Shown here in pieces: positions 32,658 through 42,606 of a stretch of 53,987 nucleotides of DNA. This stretch comes from Oscillospiraceae bacterium (lineage in GTDB: Bacteria; Bacillota; Clostridia; Oscillospirales; UBA929): contig JAISCT010000033.1 in assembly GCA_031265355.1 (NCBI GenBank), positions 1-53,987 of the forward strand, given 5' to 3'. A program made the translations under genes and the position numbers. Below the pieces are notes generated by a model. That model was not told the DNA's origin and did not search any database. It saw only the letters and a list, made by a program, of their open reading frames with translations. Within the stretch, counting starts at the first letter, position 1; each line of letters opens with the position of its first letter.

Positions 32658-35600
32658 TCAGTCTACGCTGACGTGAATCGGTCCAAAATTGGGGACGAGG
32701 ATGTTGGTGCGATCAATGAGGCTAACGCGACGATCATCCCCTATATAGTGGCCGCTTGTGGCTGGGTTGTACTCTAGTGTCACCGAAGAGGCACTGGAGA
32801 GGCGTTCGGCAAGCCGGGAACTGCTTGCCAGCAGCAAGATCCAATTGGGGTGGTCGTTAAATGAGTAACTATGTCCATGCAGCAGAAAACGGTCGCCGTC
32901 AATGGTCAGTATGAAACTGCATGCGGAAACGTATGGGTTGCCGAAATATCCATGTAGATTTACCCTGTCCGGAAGCATCACTACGATTGAACCATCCAGT
33001 TCGTTACCCAGTTCAGTTAGAGCGACTGCAAAGATGTTTTCCCAATCCAAACTTTCGTATGCCAGGATGGAAATATTGACATCTGAGGTTGAAAAAGGTT
33101 CGAGAGCCATACTGGTAAGATTGAAAACATCAGAAGCGATTGCAGCGGTAAAATCATCGCTTGTCAAATCAGTGTACGCGATCGGCTCAAACTCAAAAAG
33201 CAGCTCGGTGTGCTCGACAAACCATTGATTTCCGATGCATTCGGAAAGCTCGATGGATGTACTCCTGTAATTCAGTGAAGGGATTAAATGATTCAGAAAC
33301 TCTAGGGGATTCTCTACAGGGAATTGGAGGCCAGGTGTGAATTCGAAAGAAACTTTCCCATCGAATGGACTGATGTAGACGGAAACGGTCTGGGCACCCG
33401 GTGCGATATTAGACCAAGTGATGGAAGAAGCTGGAACTCCATGCGTATCATAAAGTGGATTCTCGCCACTGCTCTCATAAGTCACATAGATGTCGCTTTG
33501 GTCGTCAATGTCAATAGGGGAATCAAGCGTGAGAATAAGCCATGAAGCATGTTGCTCATTCTCACCCAGTTCCGGATTGTGGCCGATCTCTAAAGCTGCG
33601 ATGCTTACATTGAGTACACCTTCATCTGTAGTTATCTCAAAATCAGAAACTGAAGGCAGATCGGCGGCAGTGTTGCCTGCCTTTTTGCTGAGATATGCGT
33701 AGATTTTGTCACCCGCAGAGTTGAAAGTAGCGCCATTGTCTGTGAGAGACCGCGCGGCATCGTAGTCAAAATCGATATCGTTGGCACCATCCGTAGTTGC
33801 CGAAAACACGGTCGCGCGAGCATTCGGGTCGTCAATCTTGTCATCTGCAAGTAAGACAATGCCAGCATTTGTGACGTAGCCATCAAGCAAAAAGTTTTCA
33901 TAGGAAGGGAATGAATATTCGGTGTCAGCCTCAACGATAAATTCATAGACAATACTTGTCCAATAGATGAATCCACTTGGAGTATTTACATGTCCATACA
34001 AAATGGACTCCTTGTCCAGCACATCATACTCTTTTGTGCCCCACTCATCCATGACAAAGTACGCGATCACGGGATGTGTGGCCGATGCCACACCGGGATT
34101 TAGCTTGACCTTCAGCGTGGCGCTATTTACATCGTCAAAAACGACCTTGGGATATCCGGGGGCGAAACGCGGATCCACACCGTTCAGCGAGATGTCCGCG
34201 ATGCCCTGCTTGCGGACGATGAGATCGAAGGTCTTCGTCTCAGTCGCGCCACTATACGTGAGTGTGGCGGTGAGAGTTACCTCCGCGTCGGCTTCGGTAT
34301 CGAGTGGGCGTGTCACAATACCGTCGGCGGAAATGACGTCTGACCGGGTGGAAGTCCAAACGATGGGAACACTTGGATAAGCTGCAAGGCTTGGGGGCAG
34401 AGTGAGGCCCGTCAAAATACCTTGTTCGTGTACGTTCACGCCCCGGATGGTGTTGAAAGTCAGCGCGGCCTTTGCCATGGCGAGTGTATTGTCGCCACCG
34501 CCGCCACCGCCGCCGCCACCGCCACCGCCACCGCCACCACCGCCGGTACTGCTGCTGGCTGGGGGTGTGGGGAGGGTCACGTCGGCTTTCCCGTCGCCGA
34601 TGAGCGTGGTGGGCGCGGTTTCAAACTTTGTACCCTGACCGGCCCCGGCTTTGACCTCCGCCGTGGTGATGCGGCCGGTTCCAGTTACCTGGGCGGGCGC
34701 GTTCAGGGTGAGCTTGCCCACCGTGCCGGTGACCGCGATGGGTGCGTCCTTGCCGTTGTTCACGATGCTCTCAAACGTGCCGTCAAACGCGAAGGCGGAG
34801 CCGGCGGGGGCGTCCGCCGCGATCTCGGCGCTGAGCGTCGCGCCGGCGGCGAGATTCTGCGTCACGAGGGTGGCGCCGGACTGTAATTGCACGGTGCCCA
34901 AGTCGCTGGTGCCCGACACGACAATGCGGACCTTGTTCTCCCCCTCGGACTTGCGGACGACCAGATCCCCGTCCGCGTGAACGTCCGTCAGGGTGAGAGA
35001 GTTCTGCCCGCCCTCGACGTAGAGGCGGCCGCCCACCGTGACATGGCTGAGGCTGGCGGCGCCCTCGCCGACGCCCGCGGCGACGGTCAGGTCTTTGGCC
35101 ACGGAGAGGTTCTGCAGACTTACGCCGGGCACGGCGATGGTCAGGTCGCCGTCAACGGTTTCCGTGCCCTCCTCCGGGCCGTAGGTGCCCGCAAAGCCGT
35201 AGACGCGCGAGCCGGTGCGGATGCGGTCCAGCAGGACAATGGTCTCCGCGCGGGTGATGGAGGACTTCGGGTTGACACGGCCGTTGTGGCCGGTCACAAA
35301 CCCCGCGCGGATGGCGGCGGCCACCGGCGTCCGCGCCCAGTCGGCGATGGTTCCGCTGTCGCTGGCCTGGGACAGGATGGCGGTGTCCGAAGAATCCAAA
35401 TTTTGGATACGGCTGACGATCGTGATGGCCTGCTCGCGTGTCAGCGGACGGTCCGGGGACATGGCGTCCGCGCCGGTGCCGTTGAGGTAACCCGCCGTGA
35501 CGGCGATGGCGATGTCGCGGGCGTACCAGGCCACGGCCAGTACGTCAGTGTAGGCGGAGACGTCGCCCGAGGCGTCCGTGTAATTTTTCAGGCCGTTCAC

Positions 35601-35822
35601 CAGTTTCGCGAATTCCGCGCGGGTGATGGAGCTGTTGGGGCGGTAGGTGCCGTCGTTATACCCGCCCAGCAGGCCCAAGGAGATCCACTCTGTGAGCGTA
35701 CTCTCGGCCCAGTGGCCGCCGATGTCGCTCTCCGCGGCCAGCGCCGCCGGCAGCGCGAGGGAGGTCAGCAGCACAAAGGCCAACGCCAGCGAGAGAAGTT
35801 TGCGTGTAATCATGCGTTTCAT
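32658..35822 (-). CDS. SLH-domain surface protein, paralog 1
   Basis: ATG with GAAGGAGTGG upstream; 1054 residues. A signal peptide is followed by three S-layer homology domains (residues about 30-205; ESDIGGHWAESTLTEWISLG, YRPNSSITRAEFAKLV, VNPKSSITRAETIVLL), which bind pyruvylated cell-wall polymer. Next are a beta-helix-like region (VSLQNLSVAKDLTVAAGVGE), a linker with 16 consecutive glycines, an atrophied Ig-like domain (VTLTATLTYSGATETKTFDL) and a large C-terminal region shared with paralog 2 (ISLNGVDPRFAPGYPKVVFD). It is anchored to the outside of the cell wall. Function is unknown; adhesion or S-layer accessory is plausible. The C-terminal half is lower in GC than the N-terminal half. 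Confidence 0.9.
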   Translation of the reverse strand: MKRMITRKLLSLALAFVLLTSLALPAALAAESDIGGHWAESTLTEWISLGLLGGYNDGTYRPNSSITRAEFAKLVNGLKNYTDASGDVSAYTDVLAVAWYARDIAIAVTAGYLNGTGADAMSPDRPLTREQAITIVSRIQNLDSSDTAILSQASDSGTIADWARTPVAAAIRAGFVTGHNGRVNPKSSITRAETIVLLDRIRTGSRVYGFAGTYGPEEGTETVDGDLTIAVPGVSLQNLSVAKDLTVAAGVGEGAASLSHVTVGGRLYVEGGQNSLTLTDVHADGDLVVRKSEGENKVRIVVSGTSDLGTVQLQSGATLVTQNLAAGATLSAEIAADAPAGSAFAFDGTFESIVNNGKDAPIAVTGTVGKLTLNAPAQVTGTGRITTAEVKAGAGQGTKFETAPTTLIGDGKADVTLPTPPASSSTGGGGGGGGGGGGGGGGGDNTLAMAKAALTFNTIRGVNVHEQGILTGLTLPPSLAAYPSVPIVWTSTRSDVISADGIVTRPLDTEADAEVTLTATLTYSGATETKTFDLIVRKQGIADISLNGVDPRFAPGYPKVVFDDVNSATLKVKLNPGVASATHPVIAYFVMDEWGTKEYDVLDKESILYGHVNTPSGFIYWTSIVYEFIVEADTEYSFPSYENFLLDGYVTNAGIVLLADDKIDDPNARATVFSATTDGANDIDFDYDAARSLTDNGATFNSAGDKIYAYLSKKAGNTAADLPSVSDFEITTDEGVLNVSIAALEIGHNPELGENEQHASWLILTLDSPIDIDDQSDIYVTYESSGENPLYDTHGVPASSITWSNIAPGAQTVSVYISPFDGKVSFEFTPGLQFPVENPLEFLNHLIPSLNYRSTSIELSECIGNQWFVEHTELLFEFEPIAYTDLTSDDFTAAIASDVFNLTSMALEPFSTSDVNISILAYESLDWENIFAVALTELGNELDGSIVVMLPDRVNLHGYFGNPYVSACSFILTIDGDRFLLHGHSYSFNDHPNWILLLASSSRLAERLSSASSVTLEYNPATSGHYIGDDRRVSLIDRTNILVPNFGPIHVSVD

Positions 35823-35926
35823 AGAGGTTCCACTCCTTCTTCTTTCTCCATATGTGCCTGCGAACAATGGCAGGCAACAGTCGTGGGGCTGTCTGCGTCA
35901 TTGATTACGTACATCTTATAGGCTTT

Positions 35927-35956
35927 GCGGTCATTTGTCAATCCACAAATGACCGC
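35927..35956. promoter_or_regulatory. 12-bp perfect palindrome over SLH1 promoter region
   Basis: GCGGTCATTTGT and ACAAATGACCGC are separated by 6 bases. Read on the minus strand, the right part of the palindrome overlaps a TTGACA box, with TAAGAT 17 bases further on. This is an operator-like arrangement about 110 bases before the SLH1 start. Confidence 0.6.
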
Positions 35957-36020
35957 TCCACATGAGACGCCTTACGTATACGAAAATCCATTTTCTGTAT
36001 TTTTATATTGAATTAAAAGC

Positions 36021-36049
36021 GGGCAGGGAGATGGATGCTCTCCCTGCCC
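36021..36049 (-). terminator. Terminator of SLH gene 2
   Basis: GGGCAGGGAG and CTCCCTGCCC pair around a 9-base loop and on the minus strand lead into GCTTTTAATT. It has the same core as the terminator after the paralog at 32589, supporting duplication of the whole unit. Confidence 0.7.
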
Positions 36050-36072
36050 AATTTATCAGTCGGAACGGTGGG

Positions 36073-39000
36073 TTAACCCTCGGGCGACAAAGCATGGTCT
36101 ATGTCAGGTATGTCGACGGGGATCGGTCCGAAATTGGGGACATAGACCCAAGAGCAGTCGACGAGCATGCTATCGGGGTCATCATGGCCGCTTACGGTAG
36201 GGTTGTATTCGAGTGTTACGGAATTCGCATGAAAGAGGCGTTCCGTAAGTCGCTCACTGAGTAGAGGCAATATGAACGCGTTAGGAACGAGCGCATGCGT
36301 ATACCCGCGCAACAGAACACGCTCACCATCAACTTTCAAGATGAAATTGCAGGCAGGGATGGTTGCATTGCCTAGATATCCTTGCAGATTCACATCGGAC
36401 GGGAGTCTTACTAAGATGGAACCTGCAAAACTATCTATATAAGATGCACTACTGTCCTCTATATTTTCAAATGACAGAACAGAGATACTGGGTTGCAAAG
36501 ACAAAAAAGGATCGAAGGTGACACTAATAAGGTCGGAAGCGAGTGTAAGAGTAAAATCATCGCTTGTCAAGTCATCGCCCAAGATCGGGTCAAAAGCAAA
36601 AAGCAGATCGCAATGGTCAACGGCGCGCTGACTGGGAGCCACAAGATACTCAGGTGCGACACATTCAGCAAGTATAGGTGTATTTTTATAGCGCAATGAA
36701 GAGATAATATGGTTCAGAAATGCTTGAGGATTCTCTAAAGACATTTGTAGGGCGGGCCTAAATACGAGAGAGAGTCTTCCAAATTCCGGATTGATATAGG
36801 CAGAAACGCTCTGAGTACCCGAGATAGGCCAACGAGTGAAGGCAATCAGATAAGTCCCATTTGCGTGGAGGGCATGCTCTGGTATAGCATGCCCTGGATC
36901 GTCGTAGCTGTCCGTATAGGTCAGTTGGACGTTGTACGGGGCATCAATTGTGATAGAACGGCTGAGTGTGAGAATGAGCCATGAGGCATGTCGATCATTT
37001 GTCCCCATCTCCGGATTATGACCAATGTCCAGATCAGTGACAGTGACATCAGACACGCCAGTTATCTTGAAATCAGAGGCCAGGGGCAAATCGTCGATTG
37101 TGTTATCCAACTTTGTATCAAAATATAGGTAGATTTTTTCGCCCGAAATGTTGAGTATGGCTTCAGAGCCAAAGTGAAAGAAATCATTGTCATCTGTAGC
37201 TGCTGAAAAGACGGTAGCACGGGCATTTGAATCGTTGAGGTTGTCATCTGCAAGTAATACAATACCAGTATTTGTGACGTAACCATCGCGCAAAAATTCA
37301 TCATAGGAATGGAATGAGTATTCGGTGTCAGTCTCAATGAAAAGTTCATCGACAATGCTTGCCTGATAGATGTGCCCATCCGTACTGTTTACATGTCCAT
37401 ACAAAATAGAGTCTTTGTCAAGAATGTCATATCCTTGTATGCCTTGATTATCCATCACAAAGTACGCGACCACAGGATGTTCCGCCGACGCCACGCCGGG
37501 GTTCAGCTTGATCTTCAGCGTGGCGAAGTTTTCTTCGTCGAAGATGACCTTGGGATATCCGGGGGCAAAACGCGGATCCACGCCATTCAACGAGATTTCT
37601 GCGATGCCCTGCTTGCGGACGATGAGATCGAAGGTCTTCGTCTCAGTCGCGCCACTGTACGTGAGCGTGGCGGTGAGCGTCACCTCCGCGTCAGCCGCGG
37701 TGTCGGCCGGGCGTGTCACAACGCCAGTTGCGGAGACGATGGCTGATTGGCTGGAAGCCCAGGCGATCGAAACACCCGGATAGGCCGGAAGGCTTGTGGG
37801 TAGCGATGTAAGGTTTGTTAAAATGCCCTGTTCGTAGGTATTCGTGCCCCGAATGGTTTCAAAGTTCAGCGCGATCTTCGCCGCAGTAAGGGTGTTCTCA
37901 AAATTGATAAGGAAGGGGAAAACAATGTCAACCCTGTTGTTGACTTGGTCGTCTAATCCGTCCGGGAGAATATAATTACCTGTTTTGTTCTTTTGTATGC
38001 CTGTGTTGTCGTATTCGCCGAGCTGTTGCTGTGTAACATACCCCATGGCTTTAAGCTGTCCAAGCGAATGACCCGGCGGGTCCCAACTTGCCCCGATATA
38101 GGCAGTTCCGGAATGAGTATATAGTGGGTCCCCTGTAACATCGCCTAGATAATAATTAATTTCAAACTTCGCTCTATCCCACCAGAAAAACGAATCCGTA
38201 AACGGAAAAGAGTTTATGCCTCCGTTGTCTCCCGCAAACAAAGCCACTGAGACAGTATATTCTCCATACACATCGGCTTTTATCGGACAGAGTATGGATA
38301 AATCTGAAGTGAGGACAGAATAAAGAAGCTCGTCTCCCAATTGATATTCAGGCCCTGTGATTTCAACCCAATAAACGGCTTGGTCATTTTTTGCGGCTGA
38401 CCAGGAAGCGGAAATAAGGCCATCTGCGGTTATCTCGATGTTTGATCTGGGAGCGGGATATATCACAAGCAACCTGCCATAACAATCCTTTGAAGCTGTT
38501 GCAGCTTCCGAGTCGGTATATAGTGGCGATTCGCCGGAAAGCGCAACAACAGATACAGTGTAAGAGACATCTTTATAGGCGGTAACTGACTTAAATGAAT
38601 GGCTTGCCGCATCAGGGTCATCAACGTCAACGGATACATTTGTTCCCTCGGAATCCGTAAGCGTCAACTGGTATCCCTTCGCATTGGCGACTTTATCCCA
38701 ACGTACATCAGGCCATCCGTAGGCAAAGCTGATCACGATATTCTGCGGAGAAGTCAACTTTTGTTTGGGATTATCACCGCTGCCGACCGCCTCCAATACC
38801 GTGACGGTAACGCTGATACTGATGGGGACCCATGATATGGACGCGTTGGATAGAGTGCCGGTGATGATATAAGCACCGGCTACGACGGGATTGTAGCTGC
38901 TGAAATCCCATGCCACGCTCGCCGTACTGGTCGCGCCGGTATTAGCAGTCAATATAACAGCCGAGGGCAGACCAATATCACCGGGTTGCATACCGAACGG

Positions 39001-40125
39001 CACAGATATGTTTTGTACGTTATGGCTCCGGTAACTTGGGCTTCCGCCGTCACCCGATCCGCCGCCACCTGATCCGCTGCCACCTGATCCGCTGCCGCCG
39101 GGGGGCGATGCGACAGGTGGCATTGATTCGGGTGTTTCCTCAGTATTTGGACGCAAAATCATATTCCCGCTGACGACGACGTCAAGCTCACCGTCCTTGC
39201 CTTCGGTCACGGTCAATCCGTCAATCTTGCCCAAGTCCAGGAAAAACGTCACGGCGTCCCCGGTCACACGGATGTGTACCGGTTCGCTCGGTTTGCAGAT
39301 TTCCATTGCGGTAAAACTGGATTTTCCGCCTATGTTGATAGAATCCATGCCACCGCCGTATACCACAGTCTTTCCTTTTACGGTAACGCTGTCAAGATTT
39401 ACGTCGCCCTCGGCGATGCCGTCGGATAGGTACAGGTCGCTGGCAATGTTCATATTTTTCAGCGTGACCCCGATGGTATTGATCAGCACATTCCCTTCGA
39501 CATCACCAGTATTCTCTCCCGCTTCCGTTATGTATACGTCGATCAGGTTGTCCAGTATTTTAACAACTTCGGCGCGGGAGATATGGTCCCGAGGTCGGAA
39601 CTGTCCTGAGGAACCGGAAACATATCCTTTTGCCTCCATGCCGAACACAAGAGGCTGCGCCCATGACGAAATGGTTCCAGCATCGAAAAAACGGGTGGAC
39701 GCGCTTGTGCCTTCATCGACCCTGAAAGCCCGGCCGAACATCACAGACGCTTCCTCACGGGTGATGTTGTCCTCCGGGCGGACGTTACCGTTTGCGCCTT
39801 GCATCACGCCGGCGGCGTTGAGTGCCAGAATATCTTTGGTGTACCATTTCTCTGGCAGATCGGTAAATGTGTTGTCCGCGATCTGCTGATAGCTCATAAC
39901 GCGATTGAGGATAGCGGCTAATTCCGCCCGTGTAATGAGATCATTGGGACGGAAAAGACCACCCGAGCCCAGAATGATCCCGCGATCAGACCATCTGCTG
40001 ATTTCGGCGCCGGCCCAATGTTCTGTAGCGTCTGTAAAAGCGCCGGCGGCAAAACTGGCCGGGAACAGACCCAATAGGGAAACAACGGCCAAGATCAGTG
40101 ATAGCACGGTTTTCAAAAGTTTCAT
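36073..40125 (-). CDS. SLH-domain surface protein, paralog 2
   Basis: ATG with AGGGGAAAG upstream; 1350 residues. Signal peptide (LSLILAVVSLLGLFPASFAA), then three SLH domains (AFTDATEHWAGAEISRWSDR, FRPNDLITRAELAAILNRVM, RPRDHISRAEVVKILDNLID), then a beta-helix-like part and a Gly/Ser-rich linker. The middle adds modules absent from paralog 1: a Gly/Pro-flanked Ig-like domain, a fibronectin III-like region (YGWPDVRWDKVANAKGYQLT) and a MucBP-like stretch (EINYYLGDVTGDPLYTHSGT). The C-terminal 500 residues, with VTLTATLTYSGATETKTFDL and ISLNGVDPRFAPGYPKVIFD, match paralog 1. It is a wall-anchored surface protein of unknown function. The C-terminal tails differ after VPNFGPI. Confidence 0.9.
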   Translation of the reverse strand: MKLLKTVLSLILAVVSLLGLFPASFAAGAFTDATEHWAGAEISRWSDRGIILGSGGLFRPNDLITRAELAAILNRVMSYQQIADNTFTDLPEKWYTKDILALNAAGVMQGANGNVRPEDNITREEASVMFGRAFRVDEGTSASTRFFDAGTISSWAQPLVFGMEAKGYVSGSSGQFRPRDHISRAEVVKILDNLIDVYITEAGENTGDVEGNVLINTIGVTLKNMNIASDLYLSDGIAEGDVNLDSVTVKGKTVVYGGGMDSINIGGKSSFTAMEICKPSEPVHIRVTGDAVTFFLDLGKIDGLTVTEGKDGELDVVVSGNMILRPNTEETPESMPPVASPPGGSGSGGSGSGGGGSGDGGSPSYRSHNVQNISVPFGMQPGDIGLPSAVILTANTGATSTASVAWDFSSYNPVVAGAYIITGTLSNASISWVPISISVTVTVLEAVGSGDNPKQKLTSPQNIVISFAYGWPDVRWDKVANAKGYQLTLTDSEGTNVSVDVDDPDAASHSFKSVTAYKDVSYTVSVVALSGESPLYTDSEAATASKDCYGRLLVIYPAPRSNIEITADGLISASWSAAKNDQAVYWVEITGPEYQLGDELLYSVLTSDLSILCPIKADVYGEYTVSVALFAGDNGGINSFPFTDSFFWWDRAKFEINYYLGDVTGDPLYTHSGTAYIGASWDPPGHSLGQLKAMGYVTQQQLGEYDNTGIQKNKTGNYILPDGLDDQVNNRVDIVFPFLINFENTLTAAKIALNFETIRGTNTYEQGILTNLTSLPTSLPAYPGVSIAWASSQSAIVSATGVVTRPADTAADAEVTLTATLTYSGATETKTFDLIVRKQGIAEISLNGVDPRFAPGYPKVIFDEENFATLKIKLNPGVASAEHPVVAYFVMDNQGIQGYDILDKDSILYGHVNSTDGHIYQASIVDELFIETDTEYSFHSYDEFLRDGYVTNTGIVLLADDNLNDSNARATVFSAATDDNDFFHFGSEAILNISGEKIYLYFDTKLDNTIDDLPLASDFKITGVSDVTVTDLDIGHNPEMGTNDRHASWLILTLSRSITIDAPYNVQLTYTDSYDDPGHAIPEHALHANGTYLIAFTRWPISGTQSVSAYINPEFGRLSLVFRPALQMSLENPQAFLNHIISSLRYKNTPILAECVAPEYLVAPSQRAVDHCDLLFAFDPILGDDLTSDDFTLTLASDLISVTFDPFLSLQPSISVLSFENIEDSSASYIDSFAGSILVRLPSDVNLQGYLGNATIPACNFILKVDGERVLLRGYTHALVPNAFILPLLSERLTERLFHANSVTLEYNPTVSGHDDPDSMLVDCSWVYVPNFGPIPVDIPDIDHALSPEG

Positions 40126-40356
40126 ACTTCTTTCCCCTTTTCGTACGTACTCCCCAACGGCGGATAAAAGGAAACACTCTCGCGCCTGTTCGGCGCTTGA
40201 TATACAGCCGCAAGAGCGGCATGGAAAGGATTTAACCAACCACCATTATCCAGTCCCTTGGAGCCGAGGCGGTGACGTGAGGTTTAAGCGTAGGGCGAGG
40301 AGTAAGCGAGCCATGTGATAAAGCCTCGTTACCTATAGTTCCCGAGAGAATTAACA
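40126..40356 (-). other. Leader region of SLH gene 2
   Basis: No gene. Read on the minus strand it contains two adjacent hairpins near the start codon (GCCGCTCTTGCGGC and GCGCCGAACAGGCGC, in 40179-40220) within a leader of up to 230 bases. No known riboswitch consensus was recognised, and no clear promoter boxes were found. Confidence 0.4.
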
Positions 40357-40522
40357 CTACGCCGAACTTGTTGAGTCAATCGTTGTTGGGCAGTCGATTG
40401 CAAGAAGCTTGTAAATCTCATTGACGTTCTTGACCCGCTTCTGCGGTATGATGCTCTTTGCGTAGACCTTGTATTTTTGACCCCGAAGATCTATGAAAAT
40501 CCAGGATCCCAGAAAATGCGTC
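40357..40522 (-). pseudogene. C-terminal gene fragment downstream of fakA
   Basis: About 50 codons without a start, directly after the fakA stop on the same strand but in another frame, read as a real protein end (FLGSWIFIDLRGQKYKVYAK, then VKNVNEIYKLLAIDCPT). It ends at TAG at 40357. I do not recognise the family. It looks like the stump of a gene lost by deletion. Confidence 0.4.
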
Positions 40523-42193
40523 TCATTCGCACGAGACGAGATAATAGTACACCGGCTGGCCGCCTTCGATGAGTTGGATCTCGGCGCCCGGACAGTTCTC
40601 TTCGAAGACGGTTCGCGTCTGGGCCGCCTCCTCCTCGTCCACGCCCTCACCGGAGAAAATCGTGACAAAAGAGGGCATTTCGTCTCCAAAGGCGCGGGCC
40701 AGGTGCGTGACGACTTGCGCGCGGTCGTGGTGGTGGTAGAGCAGCGCGCCGTCGACAAGCGCCATGTGGTCGCCGGAGGCGATCCGGCGGCCGTCAAAGG
40801 ATGAGTCGCGCGCCGCGTAGGTGACAGAACCGCTTTTTACCCCGGAGAGGGCCGCGAGCATCGCCTCGCGGTTCTCGGAGACCCCGGCGCGGGTGTCCAC
40901 GGCCAGCAGCGCCGCGACGCCCTGGGGGATAGACGTGGTCGGGATGACGATGAGTTCTTTTTCAGACAGCGGCAGACATTGCTCGGCCGCCAGGATGATG
41001 TTCTTGTTGTTGGGCAAAATGAAGACCATCTCGGCCGGCGTCGCGTCGACGGCCTGCAAAATGGCCTCCGTGCTCGGATTCATCGTTTGACCGCCCTCGA
41101 TCACCTGGTCGGCGCCCAGGTCCCGTAGCACCCGCGTGAGCCCGTCGCCCGCGCAGACGGTCACAAAGCCGTACCGACGCGTGGGCGGCGCGACGACGCG
41201 CGCCGCGGCCGGCTGTGCCGCCGCCTCCGGCGGCGCGGCGCCCTGCCGGATCACCTGCTCCGTGTGCTGGATGCGCATGTTCTCGATCTTGATCGACGAG
41301 AGCGGTCCGTATGTCAGCGCCTCCTCCAGCGCGCGGCCAGGGTGGTTCGTGTGGACATGTACCTTGATGACCTGCTCGTCGTCCACGACGACCAGGCTGT
41401 CGCCGATCGCTTCCAGAAAGGCCCGCAGGCGCACGACGTCACGTTTCTTTTTTCGGGTGACAATGAATTCCGTGCAGTAGTCAAATTTGATGTCCTCGGC
41501 CATGTACTCCGAAAAATCCGCCCGCGTGCGCAGAGACTGCCCCTCCACGGCGGGCACGGCGACAAACGGTTCGCCCCGCAGGGCGGCCAGCATGCCGGAG
41601 AGGATCACGCAGTACCCCCGGCCGCCGGCGTCCACAACGCCCGCTTTCTCCAACACGGGATTCTGATGTACGGTCTCCGGCAGCGCCGCCTCGGCGGCGG
41701 CCAGCGCCTGCGTCAGGACAAACTCGGCGGCGGGGTTCTCCTCCGCGGCCTTCGCCGCGCGGGCCGCCGAAACACGGGACACGGTGAGAATGGTGCCCTC
41801 CGCCGGCTTCATAACGGCGCGGTACGCCACGTCGACGCCGGTGGAGAGACCGTCCGCCAGATCGGTGCCGTCGAGCGAGGCGCGGTCCTTGACCGCCTTG
41901 GCAAACCCGCGGAACAACAGGGACAAAATGACGCCCGAGTTGCCCCGTGCGCCGCGCAGCAAGGCCTGTGAGGCGGCCTCGACCGCCCGCCCGGCCTCCG
42001 AATGGGTGTGCTGAGAGAGCTCCGCCGCCGCCGCGCCGAGGGAAAGCGACATGTTGGTGCCGGTGTCCCCGTCCGGCACCGGAAAGACATTCAGTTCGTT
42101 GATCTGCTGCCGCTCGGCCTCGATGGCCGCGGCGGCGGACAGGATCGCTTTGGTAAACAGGGCGCCGTCAATGCGCTCGATCAAAGCAGACAC
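40523..42193 (-). CDS. fakA: Fatty acid kinase catalytic subunit FakA (YloV, DAK2 domain)
   Basis: 556 residues, the usual length. The N-terminal DhaL-like kinase domain has NELNVFPVPDGDTGTNMSLSL (the Asp residues that bind Mg-ATP) and LLRGARGNSGVILSLLFRGF. The middle has KAGVVDAGGRGYCVILSGML, and the C-terminal domain contains EFIVTRKKKRD and VIEGGQTMNPSTEAILQAVD. FakA phosphorylates FakB-bound fatty acids for membrane lipid synthesis. It follows the Asp23-family gene, the conserved yloU-yloV pair of Firmicutes. No fakB (DegV) gene is in the window. Confidence 0.93.
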   Translation of the reverse strand: MSALIERIDGALFTKAILSAAAAIEAERQQINELNVFPVPDGDTGTNMSLSLGAAAAELSQHTHSEAGRAVEAASQALLRGARGNSGVILSLLFRGFAKAVKDRASLDGTDLADGLSTGVDVAYRAVMKPAEGTILTVSRVSAARAAKAAEENPAAEFVLTQALAAAEAALPETVHQNPVLEKAGVVDAGGRGYCVILSGMLAALRGEPFVAVPAVEGQSLRTRADFSEYMAEDIKFDYCTEFIVTRKKKRDVVRLRAFLEAIGDSLVVVDDEQVIKVHVHTNHPGRALEEALTYGPLSSIKIENMRIQHTEQVIRQGAAPPEAAAQPAAARVVAPPTRRYGFVTVCAGDGLTRVLRDLGADQVIEGGQTMNPSTEAILQAVDATPAEMVFILPNNKNIILAAEQCLPLSEKELIVIPTTSIPQGVAALLAVDTRAGVSENREAMLAALSGVKSGSVTYAARDSSFDGRRIASGDHMALVDGALLYHHHDRAQVVTHLARAFGDEMPSFVTIFSGEGVDEEEAAQTRTVFEENCPGAEIQLIEGGQPVYYYLVSCE

Positions 42194-42211
42194 CTCCCGA
42201 AGGGGAAAAGA

Positions 42212-42565
42212 TTACGCATCGGCGATTATAGAATCCACGCAGACGTCCACGTGGGCCACCCGCACACCGGTCAGTTTCTCCACCACATAGCGCACCTCGG
42301 AGATGATCGACCGGCTGACGGCGGGAATGTTGACGCCGTGGTCCACGGCGATGTGCAGCTCGATGTTCACGGTGTCGTCGCAGGCGGCGCTCACTTTGAC
42401 GCCCTTGGACAGGCTGTCCCGCCGCAGCAGATAGACAAAACCGTCCGATACCGAGCGGGTGGCCATACCCTTGACGCCAAAGCAGTTGTTGGCCGCCCAG
42501 CCGCTGATGGTGGTGAACACGTCGGCGCTGATATCGATGACACCCAGGTCCGTTTGTATCTTCAT
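42212..42565 (-). CDS. yloU: Asp23/Gls24 family protein (YloU-like)
   Basis: I choose the ATG at 42565, where the typical family start MKIQTDLGVIDISADVFTTI begins; an upstream ATG at 42598 would add 11 atypical residues. The 117-residue product has the Asp23 pattern: GMATRSVSDGFVYLLRRDSL, VNIELHIAVDHGVNIPAVSR and VRYVVEKLTGVRVAHVDVCV. It is a cytosolic envelope-stress-associated protein, 18 bases upstream of fakA and probably co-transcribed with it. An R1 repeat lies directly upstream. Confidence 0.9.
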   Translation of the reverse strand: MKIQTDLGVIDISADVFTTISGWAANNCFGVKGMATRSVSDGFVYLLRRDSLSKGVKVSAACDDTVNIELHIAVDHGVNIPAVSRSIISEVRYVVEKLTGVRVAHVDVCVDSIIADA

Positions 42566-42606
42566 CGCAAAAGCCGCCCTTTCCTTGTGATTCGGCATGA
42601 CTGGTT

